This document shows positions 53,096 through 64,000 of a stretch of 64,000 bases of DNA, one piece after another. Within the stretch, counting starts at the first letter, position 1; each line of letters opens with the position of its first letter. The notes beneath the pieces are model-generated. The model was not told where the DNA came from. It made no database searches and saw only the letters and a list, made by a program, of their open reading frames with translations. A program made the position numbers and the translations under genes. This DNA comes from Spinellus fusiger (taxonomy: Eukaryota > Mucoromycota > Mucoromycetes > Mucorales > Phycomycetaceae). Location: positions 248,001 through 312,000 of the forward strand of contig JALLLS010000024.1 of assembly GCA_025094145.1 (NCBI GenBank), in the 5' to 3' direction.

Positions 53096-54433
53096 CACTC
53101 ACACTCAATTGAATTTAATACTTGCCTAAACTTTAATAAAAATAATACTTGTTGTTGCATAAGACTCTCTTTCTAAATAGTGTTAAATCAACACTACACG
53201 TCAGAAACATTTTCAGAAACATACACTCGTGGATAATAGAGTAAGACAAAAGATAAAAGGCTATGTGGCATTTATTACCTGTTGAAGGCTGGATTAAAAT
53301 TGACTGTCATCTCAACTACGTTTGCGATGAAAAAGCCCACAGTTCAAAATAGTATCAGAAACATCAAAGAACGTGAGTCACCATTGTGTTTAAAGAGTCA
53401 TGGAAAACATATAAAAAAAAGCCAGTAAGAGGGACCTCAGACACCTGGAAAAGGTCATTAGAGAGGACCCATTTGCCTCATATAATCAGTTGAAATTAGA
53501 AATGTTGAAGATTCAGGTTGATGTATCTAGAAACACCATGATCAGTTACTGCAATCAGTTAGGGTTTGGATCTTCTTATGTAGATTAAAAGCCAGATTCA
53601 ACTGTAAAATACAAAGAGAAAAGACTTCGTTGGGCTAAAGAACATGTCAATTGGACGAACGACCAGTGGAAAGGCGTCGTCTGGTCTGATGAGTCCAGGT
53701 ACACCGTGAAAGAGAACGATAGAGGTGCCCGTGTAATCAGAAAAGTTGGAGAAAGGTATGATCCTAATCATAGTGTTCCAACAACAAAGTTTGGTGGCGG
53801 AAGGGTCATGCTTTGGAGCTGTTTTTGGGCGGGCGGATTTGGCCCATGAGTCTTTGTTGATGGCACTGTAAACCAAGACGAATATATCAAGATTTTGGCT
53901 GGTGAGTTCCATCCTTGGTTCATAGAATTACATTAGAAAGAGGAAAATGAGGCACTGTTACAATAAAAGAGTGCTAGTTGTCATACTGGGGCCTATGCCA
54001 GAGGGTGGAAAGAGACGCATCAGATTAGGGGCTTTGAGTACTGGCCCGCACAAAATCCTGACTTGAACCCAATTGAACACATCTGGTGGGCCTTGGAAAG
54101 ACGAATTGAGGAAATAAGGGTATCTATTACCAGTGTTGAAAGTTTGAAGGCTCTAATTGCAGAAGAGTGGGAGAGGGTTGGTGTTGAACTTGCACAACAA
54201 TGAGTTCTGAGTATGACAGATAGATGCCAGGCTGTAGTTGATGCCAAAGGAGGCCATACAGAATATTAACTGTATTATTCTATTTTCTATAATTAAAGAT
54301 ATTAAGCTTTGGTGTGTGAAAGTTTGAAGCTTCTATATCAAATGTGGAGTGTTTTATCTAATGTTGAACATATCCTAAATATTTTGTCCTGATATTTATA
54401 TTCAAAGGTATTCAATTCAATTGGGTGTGACTG
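53096..54433 (+). mobile_element. Tc1-type transposon, copy C, inactive
   Basis: About 1338 bp, the same subfamily as copy A but on the opposite strand. Left end CACTCACACTCAATTGAATT (slightly eroded); right end is the complement of CAGTCACACCCAATTGAATT; TA at both flanks. The transposase is broken by stops at the same positions as copy A: after GFGP, after ELH, at the Gln preceding the catalytic Asp (CAA TAA AAG AGT), and at AQQ*VLSMTD. Other lesions are private to this copy. Confidence 0.9.
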
Positions 54434-55259
54434 TATTCTCTGTTTCTATTGACATATCCTGTCCAGTTTATGCTGTGTATTCATTTAAATAGATATACAA
54501 CTGTCCTTCTATGTATATTCTATTGCATGTTCTATTGAGGGGGAGGAAGTTGGCACTGTAGTCACGCCCATCACTCAGCTTCCTTTCTTTAGCATCCATT
54601 TCACAGAGATGATGTTATAATGCGTAGATGGTGCCATTGATCAGACTGAACCATAGCATGAGGCTTACTGTGTTACAATCCTCTTTCCTACGGCCACAGT
54701 GATACTACAGTGACAAATGAGTTTCTTTTTTTTTTGCCATTAGTATACTATTAAAATAGCCTTGTGTTAGTTTCTACAAAAAGTCCCCTTTTTTTCTTCT
54801 TTTTTCTGTCAAGCCCTGATGCTAATAAAAAGACGATACCATGGCAGAAAACACAATATTAGAAGCCAGTAGAGGATCTTCCAACCTTGTACATTCTACC
54901 CACTCATCCACCAACAGCCACCAACAGCCACCAACAGCCACCAACAGCCACAGAGGAAACCCTAGTGTATCTTTGTCTAGGCTTTTATACACATCAATCA
55001 TCTATAGGCTTGGTTTGCCTCTTTTCTACTTTTTGCTTCTATTGATATTAGATCATACGTCTAGTTTTCCTTTTTCTTTTCTCCATGTTTCCATATTTCC
55101 ATGTCCATCCATCGTCTACGGTAACAGCTCTTCATTCTCTGTACATATATCTCCTTGTTCTTCTTTCCTCTGTCCAAATGCCTCCCCCTTTTTCTCTCTT
55201 CTTCATCTTCTGTCTGTCTGTCTGTCTGTCTCCTAGAGATCGTTCAACAAGGACCGTGC
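54434..55259. other. Intergenic, no gene supported
   Basis: Contains a 131-codon open frame from 54841 with repeated ACAGCCACCA units and pyrimidine-rich low complexity. No motif and no cross-species-like features, so not called as a gene. Confidence 0.5.
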
Positions 55260-56135
55260 TCAAGCCACACCCATCACTCTTGTTCGATAGCTCCGTACAT
55301 GACTATTGCCAATACCCCCCAGTCCAAAGGCAGGCCCAATTCTTCCAATCCTTGCCAATGTGCTCTTAAGATACTCCATTCGAACATGCTTAAGCCTCTG
55401 CAAAGAAGATGCCAGGGGCCGGTTGTAAAGATCCAAGGCCAGCAAGTGGAGTGGCGTACTGAAGAACTGGACAGAGGCAGGACACACCAACTGAGCCGCC
55501 ACCCTCCCCTGGTCTGGACCCGAGACCCACTGCATTCTTTCCAGTGCAGCTGCAATGTAGCTGGGAGCAGTGAAGCTGGCGGCAATGGTCAGCGAGTCTC
55601 GTGCTGCAAATAGCAGGTAGCTCAGCGTAGGCAGGGGTCGAGCAGCGGAAACACCAAACATTCGAGTAAAGGCACGGTCCTTGATGATGCTCAGGGACAT
55701 GTTGACAATGCTTGTGCCCAGAAACTTCATCAGGGCTGTCTTGTGGAAATCCACCGAGTGGTTCTCGCAGGTGGTGTCGATGACATTGGCAGTAATATAG
55801 GTGGTGAAGTAGGTGGTGAACACATAGCCAAACTGGGGTGTGGGGATGAAGGTGTGGGGTTGAGTGAAGATGTGTCGTAGGCCAGTCTTGAGGCCTGAGC
55901 TCAGTGAGTGTTTCCCATTGGCGTTCTCGATGATGGAACTGGACAGGTGAGTTGGTAGACTATTTCAAGAGACGTTGATCAAAAGAGAGGCCTACCGATC
56001 CACAACAGCAATAAAGGGAGACACCACAGCAGAAGACACTGCAGCAGCAGCAATGTCCACACTGTAGAGAGATAGGAGGGTGCTGGGAGAATAGAGGCCT
56101 TTGGTGTAGGGGAGAGTAGAGGATTTGTCTTGCAT
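55260..56135 (-). CDS. Conserved-looking membrane protein of unknown function
   Basis: Two exons at least. The upstream one starts with MQDKSSTLPYTKGLYSPSTL (ATG at 56135) and contains a small-residue helix (VDIAAAAVSSAVVSPFIAVV). It joins across a ~60-nt intron to SIIENANGKHSLSSGLKTGL. The second exon has TYITANVIDTTCENHSVDFH, KFLGTSIVNMSLSIIKDRAF, LSYLLFAARDSLTIAASF and VCPASVQFFSTPLHLLALDL, ending GRIGPAFGLGGIGNSHVRSY. The pattern of amphipathic segments with Asn/Asp/His and conserved-looking Pro resembles fungal mitochondrial membrane proteins I cannot name. A further upstream exon (around 56200-56285) is possible. Clear coding potential, function unknown. Confidence 0.65.
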
Positions 56136-56564
56136 CTTTTCCTTGAATAAAAAGAGCAGAAGAAAAAGAGTCAAAAAGTGTTTATTCAAATGACACAAAT
56201 TGGGGACATTAGAGACAAAACTGTACTCCGACAGACCCACACGAGTGAGTGATGGTGTTGTTACTGCTATTGCCATGACTACCATTACGACTACTTACTG
56301 GTGAGTGGCCAATGAATGCTTCTCTCAAAGATTCATGCAGACACCACCACTGGCCCCCTTCTCTTCCCCACATCGACACACTTCCCTACTCAATCTGAAG
56401 AAAACACCCTTCAATATCTTGTCTGTGGATCAATGGATTGACTGATGTGTTAGTCTATGGATCGACTGATGTGTTTATCATTCACATGTTCATAGGAGAA
56501 TGTGTTTTATTACTAAACTACTTCCAACAGCAAGTTCAACAAGAGACAGAGAAAGACTTGTTGT

Positions 56565-56838
56565 TTACTCGTCATCAACAACAGCAGTCTCAAGACCCTT
56601 GAAGCTGGCAACAGGAACGTAGGTGACGTAGGAAAAGAGCTTCTCCTTGGCATCCTCATCATCGTTACGCTTGCGGGCGATACGGACACGGATACGGTGT
56701 TCAATGTGCTTGACACCACGAGCCCACAAAGACTTGTTGAGTGCGGGGTCAATACGAACATCCTTGGTGCCCATAGCTTTCTCAGCAAAAGCCTTGATGG
56801 CCTTGACGGCGTGGGGAGTACGCTTTCTCAAGGATCTA

Positions 56839-56870
<32 letters not shown>

Positions 56871-57035
56871 AGAGGAATACACGAGACACGATATAGATAA
56901 GTTTGTTGTTGTGGTGGTTGAATTGTGTTTATTGCTTTACCTGCCAAAGACATGCTTGTGCATGTGGATGGTGTACTCGCGAGTAACAACGTCAGCGAGG
57001 GTGGAGCGCTTGGTGGTCTTTTGGTCCTTGGCCAT
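56565..57035 (-). CDS. RPL31: Ribosomal protein eL31 (60S L31)
   Basis: Two exons (56941-57035 and 56565-56835) give 121 residues: MAKDQKTTKRSTLADVVTRE, YTIHMHKHVFG-RSLRKRTP, HAVKAIKAFAEKAMGT, DVRIDPALNKSLWARGVKHI, RVRIARKRNDDEDAKEKLFS, ending FKGLETAVVDDE. This matches eL31 across its whole length, a protein at the exit tunnel of the cytosolic large subunit. The 105-nt intron carries CA and GA repeats next to the acceptor. Introns early in ribosomal protein genes are usual in fungi. Confidence 0.95.
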
Positions 57036-59555
57036 CTGAATTTATCTTATGAGTCTACTGTTCCTCCCTTTCTCCATCCATCCATCCATCCACTTGTTTA
57101 TCCATCCATTCATCTTTTTGTGCAAACATAAAGACTCCCCCCTTCCATTCTTATTTTTCTTTCTTTCTCTTTCTCCAAGCATCCACCAAGTCTACTTACG
57201 GCTCTGCAGAGGGTTGATAAAAGAGGAGGATCTTCATTGTGTGTGGCCAGTGTATTTGCCTTGTCTCTCAGCTCAGGCTGTGCGGTGTTTGAAAGTGACG
57301 GTGACTTGTCCGGCTTAGTTTTTGAGGAAGATGTTCACCACAGACATACACACACACTTTTTTTTTTTTTTTTTGGAAATCCACGCTCAATAGAAGGTGG
57401 GCAGACTTGAGTCAGTCATTCTCAACTTTCACTCTGGTTTGCTCTGTTCTATTCCAATGACACGAGGCACGGTTGTTCATTGTCCCTTGCAATGCTGTTG
57501 CCTTTGTCGGTGGTACAACCCCTTTCTTATTTCTTTATCCATGTGCTGTTGAGAGTAAAAGAAAAAAAAGAGAGTTGCCCATCAAAATAGACTTACTCCA
57601 GAGTAAAAGAATTCTGGAGGAGGAGAGTCTATCTCCACTGCTTAACTAGGCAGTAACAAGCAAATGAATTCATTCTCCCCTTAATTTTCTGCATTGTTAC
57701 GCGTAACATAAACATATATGTATAAATATATCCCAAGACAAAGGAGGACAAAGAAGAAAGTAAAAATAAAGGGGGAAACAGGAAACAAGGGGGTGAGGAA
57801 GAAAGACGGAAGGATGAGGGTGAATGAGGCCGGTGCGTAGAGGTGGGTGTGTATGTAAATGGATGGGTGTAGATGGAACAAGGCCAATGACTACAGAATA
57901 GAATATAAAAAAAAGAATACTGCTACTACTAATAATAAAAATAATAAAAATAATACTAATAATACTAATAATACTAATAATAATAAATAAAAAAAGAATA
58001 AATTCCACTAGTGTAAACTACTCATAAATCAGTCCACCCATCTTTTTATTCTTTTACAAGTCATTGTCTATGGAGAAAGGGGAAAAGACAAAAGAGGAAA
58101 AGAGAGAAAGAAAAAAAAAGGAAAAAGGGAAAGGAGGTTTGGGGGGAAGGAGTTGGGGAGACAGGGAGAAAGGCCTACACTTCCTATTCTACAGAAGAGG
58201 GTCCAGCAGAACCTATCCCTTTTTCACTCAAGGATCAAGGTTTGTAGGCGCAATCGTGGAGTTCGCGGAGAGTAAAGGAGGTATGAAAAGGAGAAAGACA
58301 AGACATGGAAAGCACAAAGAAATACGTAAAAGCACGAGGTGCTCTCCTTCTCCCTGTCTGAAATCGCCCTTTCTCCCCTACACCCCCTTTGTATGTGTGT
58401 TATTCATTTTTTTATCTTTACTTGGGTTGGAATACACTATAAAGCCTATCTACAAATGTGTATAAAGACACCTCTAAAAAAGACAAGGAGATCCAACAAG
58501 GGTGATGGTGAAACAAGAGGAATACAATAACAAAAGGGTGTATCAGAAGGTATAGAGGGCCCACAGGAATGGGTTTGATCAGCCATGATGGGTTATATTC
58601 AAGGGATAACGCACATTTTGCCTCTTAATGCAAGGCGCATTGACCAAACCACCCAACAACACAACAACAGGAATAAACAAAGGTGACAAAAGGTCTTTAT
58701 CTTTGCTACTTCAATGGCCTTTCTACTGGGTACATTCTGAGGAATGAAAAGGTGCCTTTGAGTGTGATGTCAATTATTTTGGAACATTCACAAGACAAGA
58801 GCCCCACGTCAATAAGAGTCCTCTACCAAAACAGTATACTACTACTGTTGTCATGGCTACTGTTGTCATGGCTACTGTTGTCATGGCTACTGTTGTCATG
58901 GCTACTGTTGTCATGGCTACTGTTTGCTATGGCTAACTACTATAATAACAACAGAATCAGTAAGAGAATGAATAGAAGAATGAACGAGAAAACAAGAGAA
59001 CAAGAGAATGAGTACTGTAATAAATAGGAGACAATGAGGAAGCCTTCATCGTCTCTGCTTAAAAAAGTCGCTTCATCTCCAAGAATACTTTGGGCTATAG
59101 AATGCAGATCAGTCAAAAAGGCATTTGAAATAAAAACAGGAAACTTGCTTCCCGCTTTAGGGCATATTGCAAAGAATAAAGCACTGGAGATATACCCTTC
59201 TGCTATAGCAGAGTAACTCTTTTTGGTTCATAGGAGATCTTGGTCACTTCCCCTGAGAAATGTAAAATAAAAGACTATAACAACACCTACCCTCAGGCTG
59301 ATAGAAAAGAAAAATAGAAAAAAGGAGAGACTGCATTTTGACAGATATAGGCATTGTACGCTTGTGTGGAAGAAGGTTTGGCAATACTAATGCACGGAAA
59401 TTACCCCCTGCAAGACGTTGGCAAGACAGCGGGCACAAGATCGGTTCGTTTTGTCTGCCTCATTAGTTACTTTATAAAAGCAGTGAATGTTTGTTGCCCC
59501 CCCTCTTTTATATATCTGCCCTGCTTTCTATTCTATTTACCTGCGATCATTTGAC
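57036..59555. other. 2.5-kb intergenic, low-complexity, no gene supported
   Basis: Includes a poly-T run (~57358-57375), ATCC repeats near 57075-57110, TAATAA repeats near 57930-57990 and a five-copy tandem repeat of CTACTGTTGTCATGG at about 58847-58920. Open frames here (58064-58465, 58683-59027, 59034-59216) are low-complexity or short, without motifs. Confidence 0.55.
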
Positions 59556-61004
59556 ATGTTGCACTCAAACATCAGCACAGAGCCAGTTTCCCAATTCCCA
59601 AAGCCAACAGTAGACGAGGCAGAAAAAGAGAGCAAATCACCCAAGTCTGATTGTCAGTTCACCAAGCATCCATATCCTTCAAGCTACAATCCCAGCTGCT
59701 ATACAACTAGACAGCAGGCCAGTAACACGTATTCAGCCTTCAACAATGTCTATCAGGCGGTGTCTCCTCCTCTTACGCCTTCTGTTTCGCCCTCACTGGA
59801 CACTTTATCAAAGCACAGATACTCGGTAGACATGGGGTCTCTTAGTTTCCATCTACCACAACAGCAGCAGCACCCACAGCACCCACAACAGCAGCACCCA
59901 CAGCACCCTTTCCACCGCACCCACACCTACATGGCCTCTGATCCTTCTGCCTTCAATCTACCACCTCCCTGCCAACAATGCTCCTTGGGAAACACCGTCA
60001 TTGATAAAGAAAAGAGACACAGCATGTGCCTACAGACCCACAAAGACACAGACACTGGTGGACAGCAAAAGAACAGACACGCATGCAAATACCCATCGTG
60101 TGGATGGAGCTTCAAGCGCTATGAACACCTAAAACGACACATGTATGTCCACACAGGCGAGCGTCCTTATGTCTGTCGCTTCCCTGGCTGTGGCAAGAGC
60201 TTCAGTCGATCTGACAATTTCAACTCCCATTACCGCACCCATGCCAAAAAGAATGTCTCTCGGTCAAGAGTCCCCACCTACTCCGCCTCCATGGACAGCC
60301 AAAAGACAGCCTATTTTGACAAGATGTCCTACGAGATGTACGGATACCAGGGCAAACACCACTGTCCCATGGAAAAGGTAAGCCCTTGCCTCTCTTCCTC
60401 ATCTCACCAACAGCAGCAGGACCCTCCCTCACAGATGCACCGTCTGTTTCAGCCACAGAACACACAGAACAGTGTGTTTCATCTCCCCAAAGACAGACAG
60501 CCCTCCCCGGTCCATCCGCCCAAGCCCTTTATGAACACGCAGGCCATGTCCGTACCACCTCCACGCATCCCAAGTCCAATGATGTACACCTCGGCTCCTT
60601 GTCTGACACCCCACAAAGACACATCCGACATGCCACTTCATGCCCAGTCAACACCACCCCGTCTCTCCACACACAAAGAACACATCTGTCCCATCAGTCA
60701 GTGCCAGCGCCACTTTAAGCGACTCGAACACCTCAAGCGACACATGCGGATCCATACCTGCGAAAGACCCTTTGTCTGTTCAGTGTTCACCTGCAACAAG
60801 ACCTTCTCCCGCTCTGACAATCTGTCGCAGCACCTCAAGACACACGAGCGCCATGCCGAGAGAAAACGACACTATCCCACAGACACGCCCGTCTATCCTC
60901 CCATGTACCCTTTGCATGACAATGGGTTTGTGTCCAAGGCTCATCTGCCTCCCCTCCGACACACCCACCACGGACACAAAGTCAATTCAATGGTGATGGG
61001 TTAG
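59556..61004 (+). CDS. C2H2 zinc-finger transcription factor with two finger pairs
   Basis: Intronless, 482 residues from the ATG at 59556 ([13 protein letters not shown]). An in-frame ATG at 59487 would add 23 mostly hydrophobic residues and I consider it less likely. The N-terminal half is rich in Ser, Pro and Gln/His ([13 protein letters not shown]). Finger pair 1 at about 185-240: [19 protein letters not shown], linker HTGERPYVC, then [17 protein letters not shown]. Finger pair 2 at about 380-435: [19 protein letters not shown], linker HTCERPFVC, then [16 protein letters not shown]. The repeated 'FKR.EHLKRH / FSRSDN..H' scheme is typical of fungal regulators of the Ste12-finger/Msn2-like class. 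The two pairs look like an internal duplication. DNA target unknown. Confidence 0.85.
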   Translation: MLHSNISTEPVSQFPKPTVDEAEKESKSPKSDCQFTKHPYPSSYNPSCYTTRQQASNTYSAFNNVYQAVSPPLTPSVSPSLDTLSKHRYSVDMGSLSFHLPQQQQHPQHPQQQHPQHPFHRTHTYMASDPSAFNLPPPCQQCSLGNTVIDKEKRHSMCLQTHKDTDTGGQQKNRHACKYPSCGWSFKRYEHLKRHMYVHTGERPYVCRFPGCGKSFSRSDNFNSHYRTHAKKNVSRSRVPTYSASMDSQKTAYFDKMSYEMYGYQGKHHCPMEKVSPCLSSSSHQQQQDPPSQMHRLFQPQNTQNSVFHLPKDRQPSPVHPPKPFMNTQAMSVPPPRIPSPMMYTSAPCLTPHKDTSDMPLHAQSTPPRLSTHKEHICPISQCQRHFKRLEHLKRHMRIHTCERPFVCSVFTCNKTFSRSDNLSQHLKTHERHAERKRHYPTDTPVYPPMYPLHDNGFVSKAHLPPLRHTHHGHKVNSMVMG

Positions 61005-61699
61005 AGGTGTTCTTTTTCTTTTCTTCTTGTTTATTCCCTGTCTACTTTATTTTCATTGTTCATAGTTTGTTTGTGCCTCTTTCTCTCTCTTTCTTTCTTT
61101 CTTTCTCTCTTTCTATGGATATGTAAATAGATGAGAAGAAAAGAAAAAAGAGAAAGAAAAAGCACTTTGTTCAGAGCTTTCTTCCAAGCCAAAAAAAAAA
61201 GAGAAAGAGCAAAAAAAAAATATATAATAGAAAGTACTTTGTGCTGTTCTTTACCCTTCCTTCTTGATTCTTTTTTCTCTTTTTTCTCTTTATTCTTAAT
61301 TTTATTTTATTTTGCATTGTGTGTGTTTCTTTTTTCTTTTCTTTTTTCTCTTTTTTACCAACAAAGAAAAGTGTTTTTATTCTAATAAATAATGATGTAG
61401 TCTTATTGCTCTCCCATGCTTATGTAGGCTCCAAACTCACTTTGCACAGAGACTGCCTTTAGACTGCCTTTTTCTCTCTCATCTCCTCATCCTTTTCTCC
61501 TATTTGTTATCTCTTTATCTTTAGCCTACTATGCCTCTAGTCTAGCATGAGCGGAACCCTCCCTCCCAGCATCTCCGGTCGAGTGGGTTGGGCAGAGAGA
61601 AAGATCAAGATCAACAGTCACAGTCCCCTTCTACTGCTTAAATAGTCTAAGGAAAAGAACCCATGGAACTTAAGATTCTCTATTCCTTATTCTCTTGCT
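61005..61699. other. Intergenic, pyrimidine- and purine-rich tracts
   Basis: Long CTTT/AGAAA-type tracts (61080-61360) and no ORF with a recognisable motif. Presumably the 3' UTR of the zinc-finger gene followed by the promoter of the aminotransferase gene. Confidence 0.5.
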
Positions 61700-63032
61700 A
61701 TGGCCAACCGCACCTACAACTTTGGCGCAGGACCTGCCAAGATGTAATGCCACACTATAAATACACATACAACTAACCCTTCCCTGCTCTGCTCTGCCTC
61801 CAACACAGCCCCCGCCCTGTATTAGAGCGTGTCCAGGCCGAGCTCCTTGACTACGACAACACAGGAATGTCTGTGATGGAGCTGTCCCACCGCTCCAAGG
61901 CCTTTGACGCCATCCTCCAGAAGACAAAGACCCATCTGACCACTCTTCTTTCCATTCCTGACAACTATGAGATTCTATTTATGCAAGGGGGTGCCACCAC
62001 CCAGTTCTCTGCAGTGTTCTTCAACCTGGTGGGGGCCAAGCAGAAGGAACTCAACGAACAAGGGGACGCGACGCTAGACTCCAATGCCCCCATTGTCATT
62101 GACTACATCATCACAGGCGTATGGTCTGCCAAGGCAGCAGAGGAGGCCGAGCGACTGGCAGCAGGTGTCAAGGGACGCCCCGTCCACATCCACCGAGTCC
62201 TGCTAAAGGACTCTCCTCTCACGGCCTCGGGCACACCCTCCTGGGCACTGACCGATCCTTTGCAGCACCCTGTGGCCTATGTGTATTACTGCAGCAACGA
62301 GACAGTCCATGGGATTGAGTTCCATTCGATCCCAGAATGCCACCCCTCTGTGCCACTGGTCACGGATGTGTCGAGCAACTTCCTGTCCCGGCCTGTCCCT
62401 GTCAGTGCACTGGGTGTGATGTACGGAGGAGCCCAAAAGAATCTTGGTCCTGCGGGTGTGTCACTGGTCATCATTCGCAAGGATCTGCTGGTGGGTCTTG
62501 ACGAGGGGCCTCTGCGTCCCTTGATGCTCGACTATGCTACAATGGCAGCCCACGGGTCCATGTACAACACACCACCTACCTTTTCTATTTACATGGTGGG
62601 GCTGATGCTGGAGTGGCTGTTGGAGCAGGGTGGATTGGAGGCCATTGAGAAGAGAAATATACAAAAGGCAGACAAGTTGTATGCTGCATTGGATCAGAGT
62701 ACACTGTACACTGCTCCAGTGCAAAGGGAGATGCGCAGTCGGATGAATGTTGTGTTCAAGATGGCACCCGAGCTGGAGGGGCCTTTCTTCAAGGGAGCCG
62801 AGGAACGGCGTATGCTTCAGTTGAAGGGGCATCGCTCGATAGGTAATGGGTTTGGTTAGGTGTTGTGGTAAAAGAGAGAAGAGAGAAGTGTCTGTTTGCT
62901 GATCAGAGAGTGGATTCTTCTGTTGTTTGTGTAGGAGGGGCTCGTGCTTCCATCTACAATGCTATTGACGAAGAAGAGGTCGATGCACTGATTGACTATC
63001 TGCTGGCGTTTGAGAAGGAACACACAAACTGA
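61700..63032 (+). CDS. SER1: Phosphoserine aminotransferase
   Basis: Three exons (61700-61743, 61809-62842, 62935-63032) keep frame and give 391 residues, the usual length. Start MANRTYNFGAGPAK joins IPRPVLERVQAELLDYDNTG, then MSVMELSHRSKAFDAIL, ILFMQGGATTQFSAVFFNL, VDYI-type strand VIDYIITGVWSAKAAEEAER, YVYYCSNETVHGIEFH, VTDVSSNFLSRPV, and the PLP lysine in YGGAQKNLGPAGVSLVIIRK. The final exon gives GGARASIYNAIDEEEVDALI. All class V aminotransferase landmarks are present. The enzyme converts 3-phosphohydroxypyruvate and glutamate to phosphoserine and 2-oxoglutarate in serine synthesis. Confidence 0.95.
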
Positions 63033-63689
63033 CCATTCCATACCTGGAGGATACAATAAGATGAAGGATAAATCATAATAATAATAACAATAGGATGTTT
63101 ATGTCTTGTCCTATTTCTGTTTATAAAACATATTGAAATAAAGAGGGCTCTTTTTTATATTGTAGAATAGAATAGAATAGAATAGACCTTTTTGTTCTTT
63201 CTAATGCTCTTCAATGAAACCCATACAGGCTCTATTGAATTGACATTGGAGTATTGTAAGGACTGGTAAAGAGTCATCACCATACTATTTGATGTCTTTT
63301 AATTAAGCTTGCTTCTTTAAAGTGCTTTACTATGCCGCCTACAGTGGCATCCTACAGTGGCGTCCATGCTCAGCACCCAGTGCAGAATAGATGAGCTAGT
63401 CTTAGTTCTTTTACTTTTCTATACATCTTAAGGACTCTGTGGTACAGACATTACAAAAAAGTATTCTTTAATGAGGAAATAGAAGGGGCTGTCTTGTAAA
63501 AAAATAAAAGAAATAAACTCGGAATCTCAAAAGCATGAATGCATATTTGACGTATAACTTCAAGCCAGGAAGAAGAGAGTATATCCAACAGTAGACAAGG
63601 CCTATTTCTACTCCTATCTTGTCTATTTTTATTTTTATATAATTACTAAAAAATCACTTAAGAAGGGCCAGTCTCATTGAATTTATTAT
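63033..63689. other. Intergenic, no gene seen
   Basis: AT-rich flank after the aminotransferase gene with a short AATAG repeat (63165-63185). Nothing else recognised. Confidence 0.5.
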
Positions 63690-64000
63690 CTAATATTTGT
63701 TGGGAAGCATGGTGATAAAAGGGAATAATAGAGATGTCTGTGTCATTAAAATAGTTGAAGAACGCTATAGTTATAATTCTATTGTTCCAACAGTGTAGTT
63801 TGGCAATGGTGTGATATTTTAGAGCTGCTATTAGGCTAATGGATTCGGCTCATTAGTCGTTGTTGATAGCAGTGTAAACCAAGACAGATACATCAGAATT
63901 TTGGCTGGTGAGTTCCATCCTTGGTTTATGGAATTGTATCATAAAGATAACAGAGAGTTTCTGTTACAATAAAAAGGTGCTAGCTGTCATACTGGGGCCT
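63690..64000 (+). mobile_element. Tc1-type transposon, copy D, cut by the window end
   Basis: Matches the central part of copies A and C: IKIVEERYSYNSIVPT, then VDSSVNQDRYIRILAGEFHPW, LLQ*KGASCHTGA. It lacks the GFGP* and ELH* stops of A and C but has the same stop and missing Asp at the catalytic block (CAA TAA AAA GGT GCT). The left end is worn away, and the right end lies outside the window. Confidence 0.8.

Overview
The window reads as nuclear DNA of a filamentous fungus. Genes have short introns (about 65-180 nt, GT..AG) and code for typical fungal proteins, including an SPX-type phosphate transporter, a Lag1-type ceramide synthase and fungal-style C2H2 and Myb factors. The mix of gene families with many Tc1-type transposons, a LINE relic and a Fanzor-type gene suggests an early-diverging lineage such as Mucoromycota (Mucorales). 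That placement is inference; no rRNA or other marker is present.

Layout. (1) 1-14.86 kb is a very AT-rich gene desert. It holds one arm of a 2.4-kb inverted repeat, one solitary Myb-like ORF and decayed Tc1 elements. (2) 15.0-41.2 kb is a gene-rich island: class 3 (diacylglycerol-type) lipase, membrane GNAT, SPX phosphate transporter, a decayed membrane-protein gene, alanyl-tRNA synthetase with a LINE fragment just upstream, CBS-domain protein, RNase III-fold mitoribosomal protein, PPR protein, calreticulin, ceramide synthase and pantothenate synthetase. (3) 41.6-54.4 kb is a mobile-element zone: a Fanzor/TnpB-like C-terminal coding region with a striking foldback at its 3' end, two Tc1-type elements with intact ends, an IS630-like transposase pseudogene, the second arm of the 2.4-kb inverted repeat and a third Tc1 copy. 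(4) 55.2-63.0 kb is a second island: a conserved membrane protein of unknown function, ribosomal protein eL31, a four-finger C2H2 factor and phosphoserine aminotransferase. A further Tc1 relic runs off the window end.

The genes do not form a pathway cluster. Several encode housekeeping steps (serine, pantothenate and ceramide synthesis, translation, ER folding, phosphate transport). Neighbours are often convergent with 80-330 bp between stop codons. Four of the genes (mL57/mL44-like protein, PPR protein, mitochondrial AlaRS, possibly the 55-kb membrane protein) point to mitochondria.

The observations I rate highest are the Fanzor-type gene with its foldback RNA potential, the shared catalytic-site lesion in three Tc1 copies (which implies mobilisation in trans), and the ~99% identical inverted repeat arms 48 kb apart that bracket the housekeeping island.
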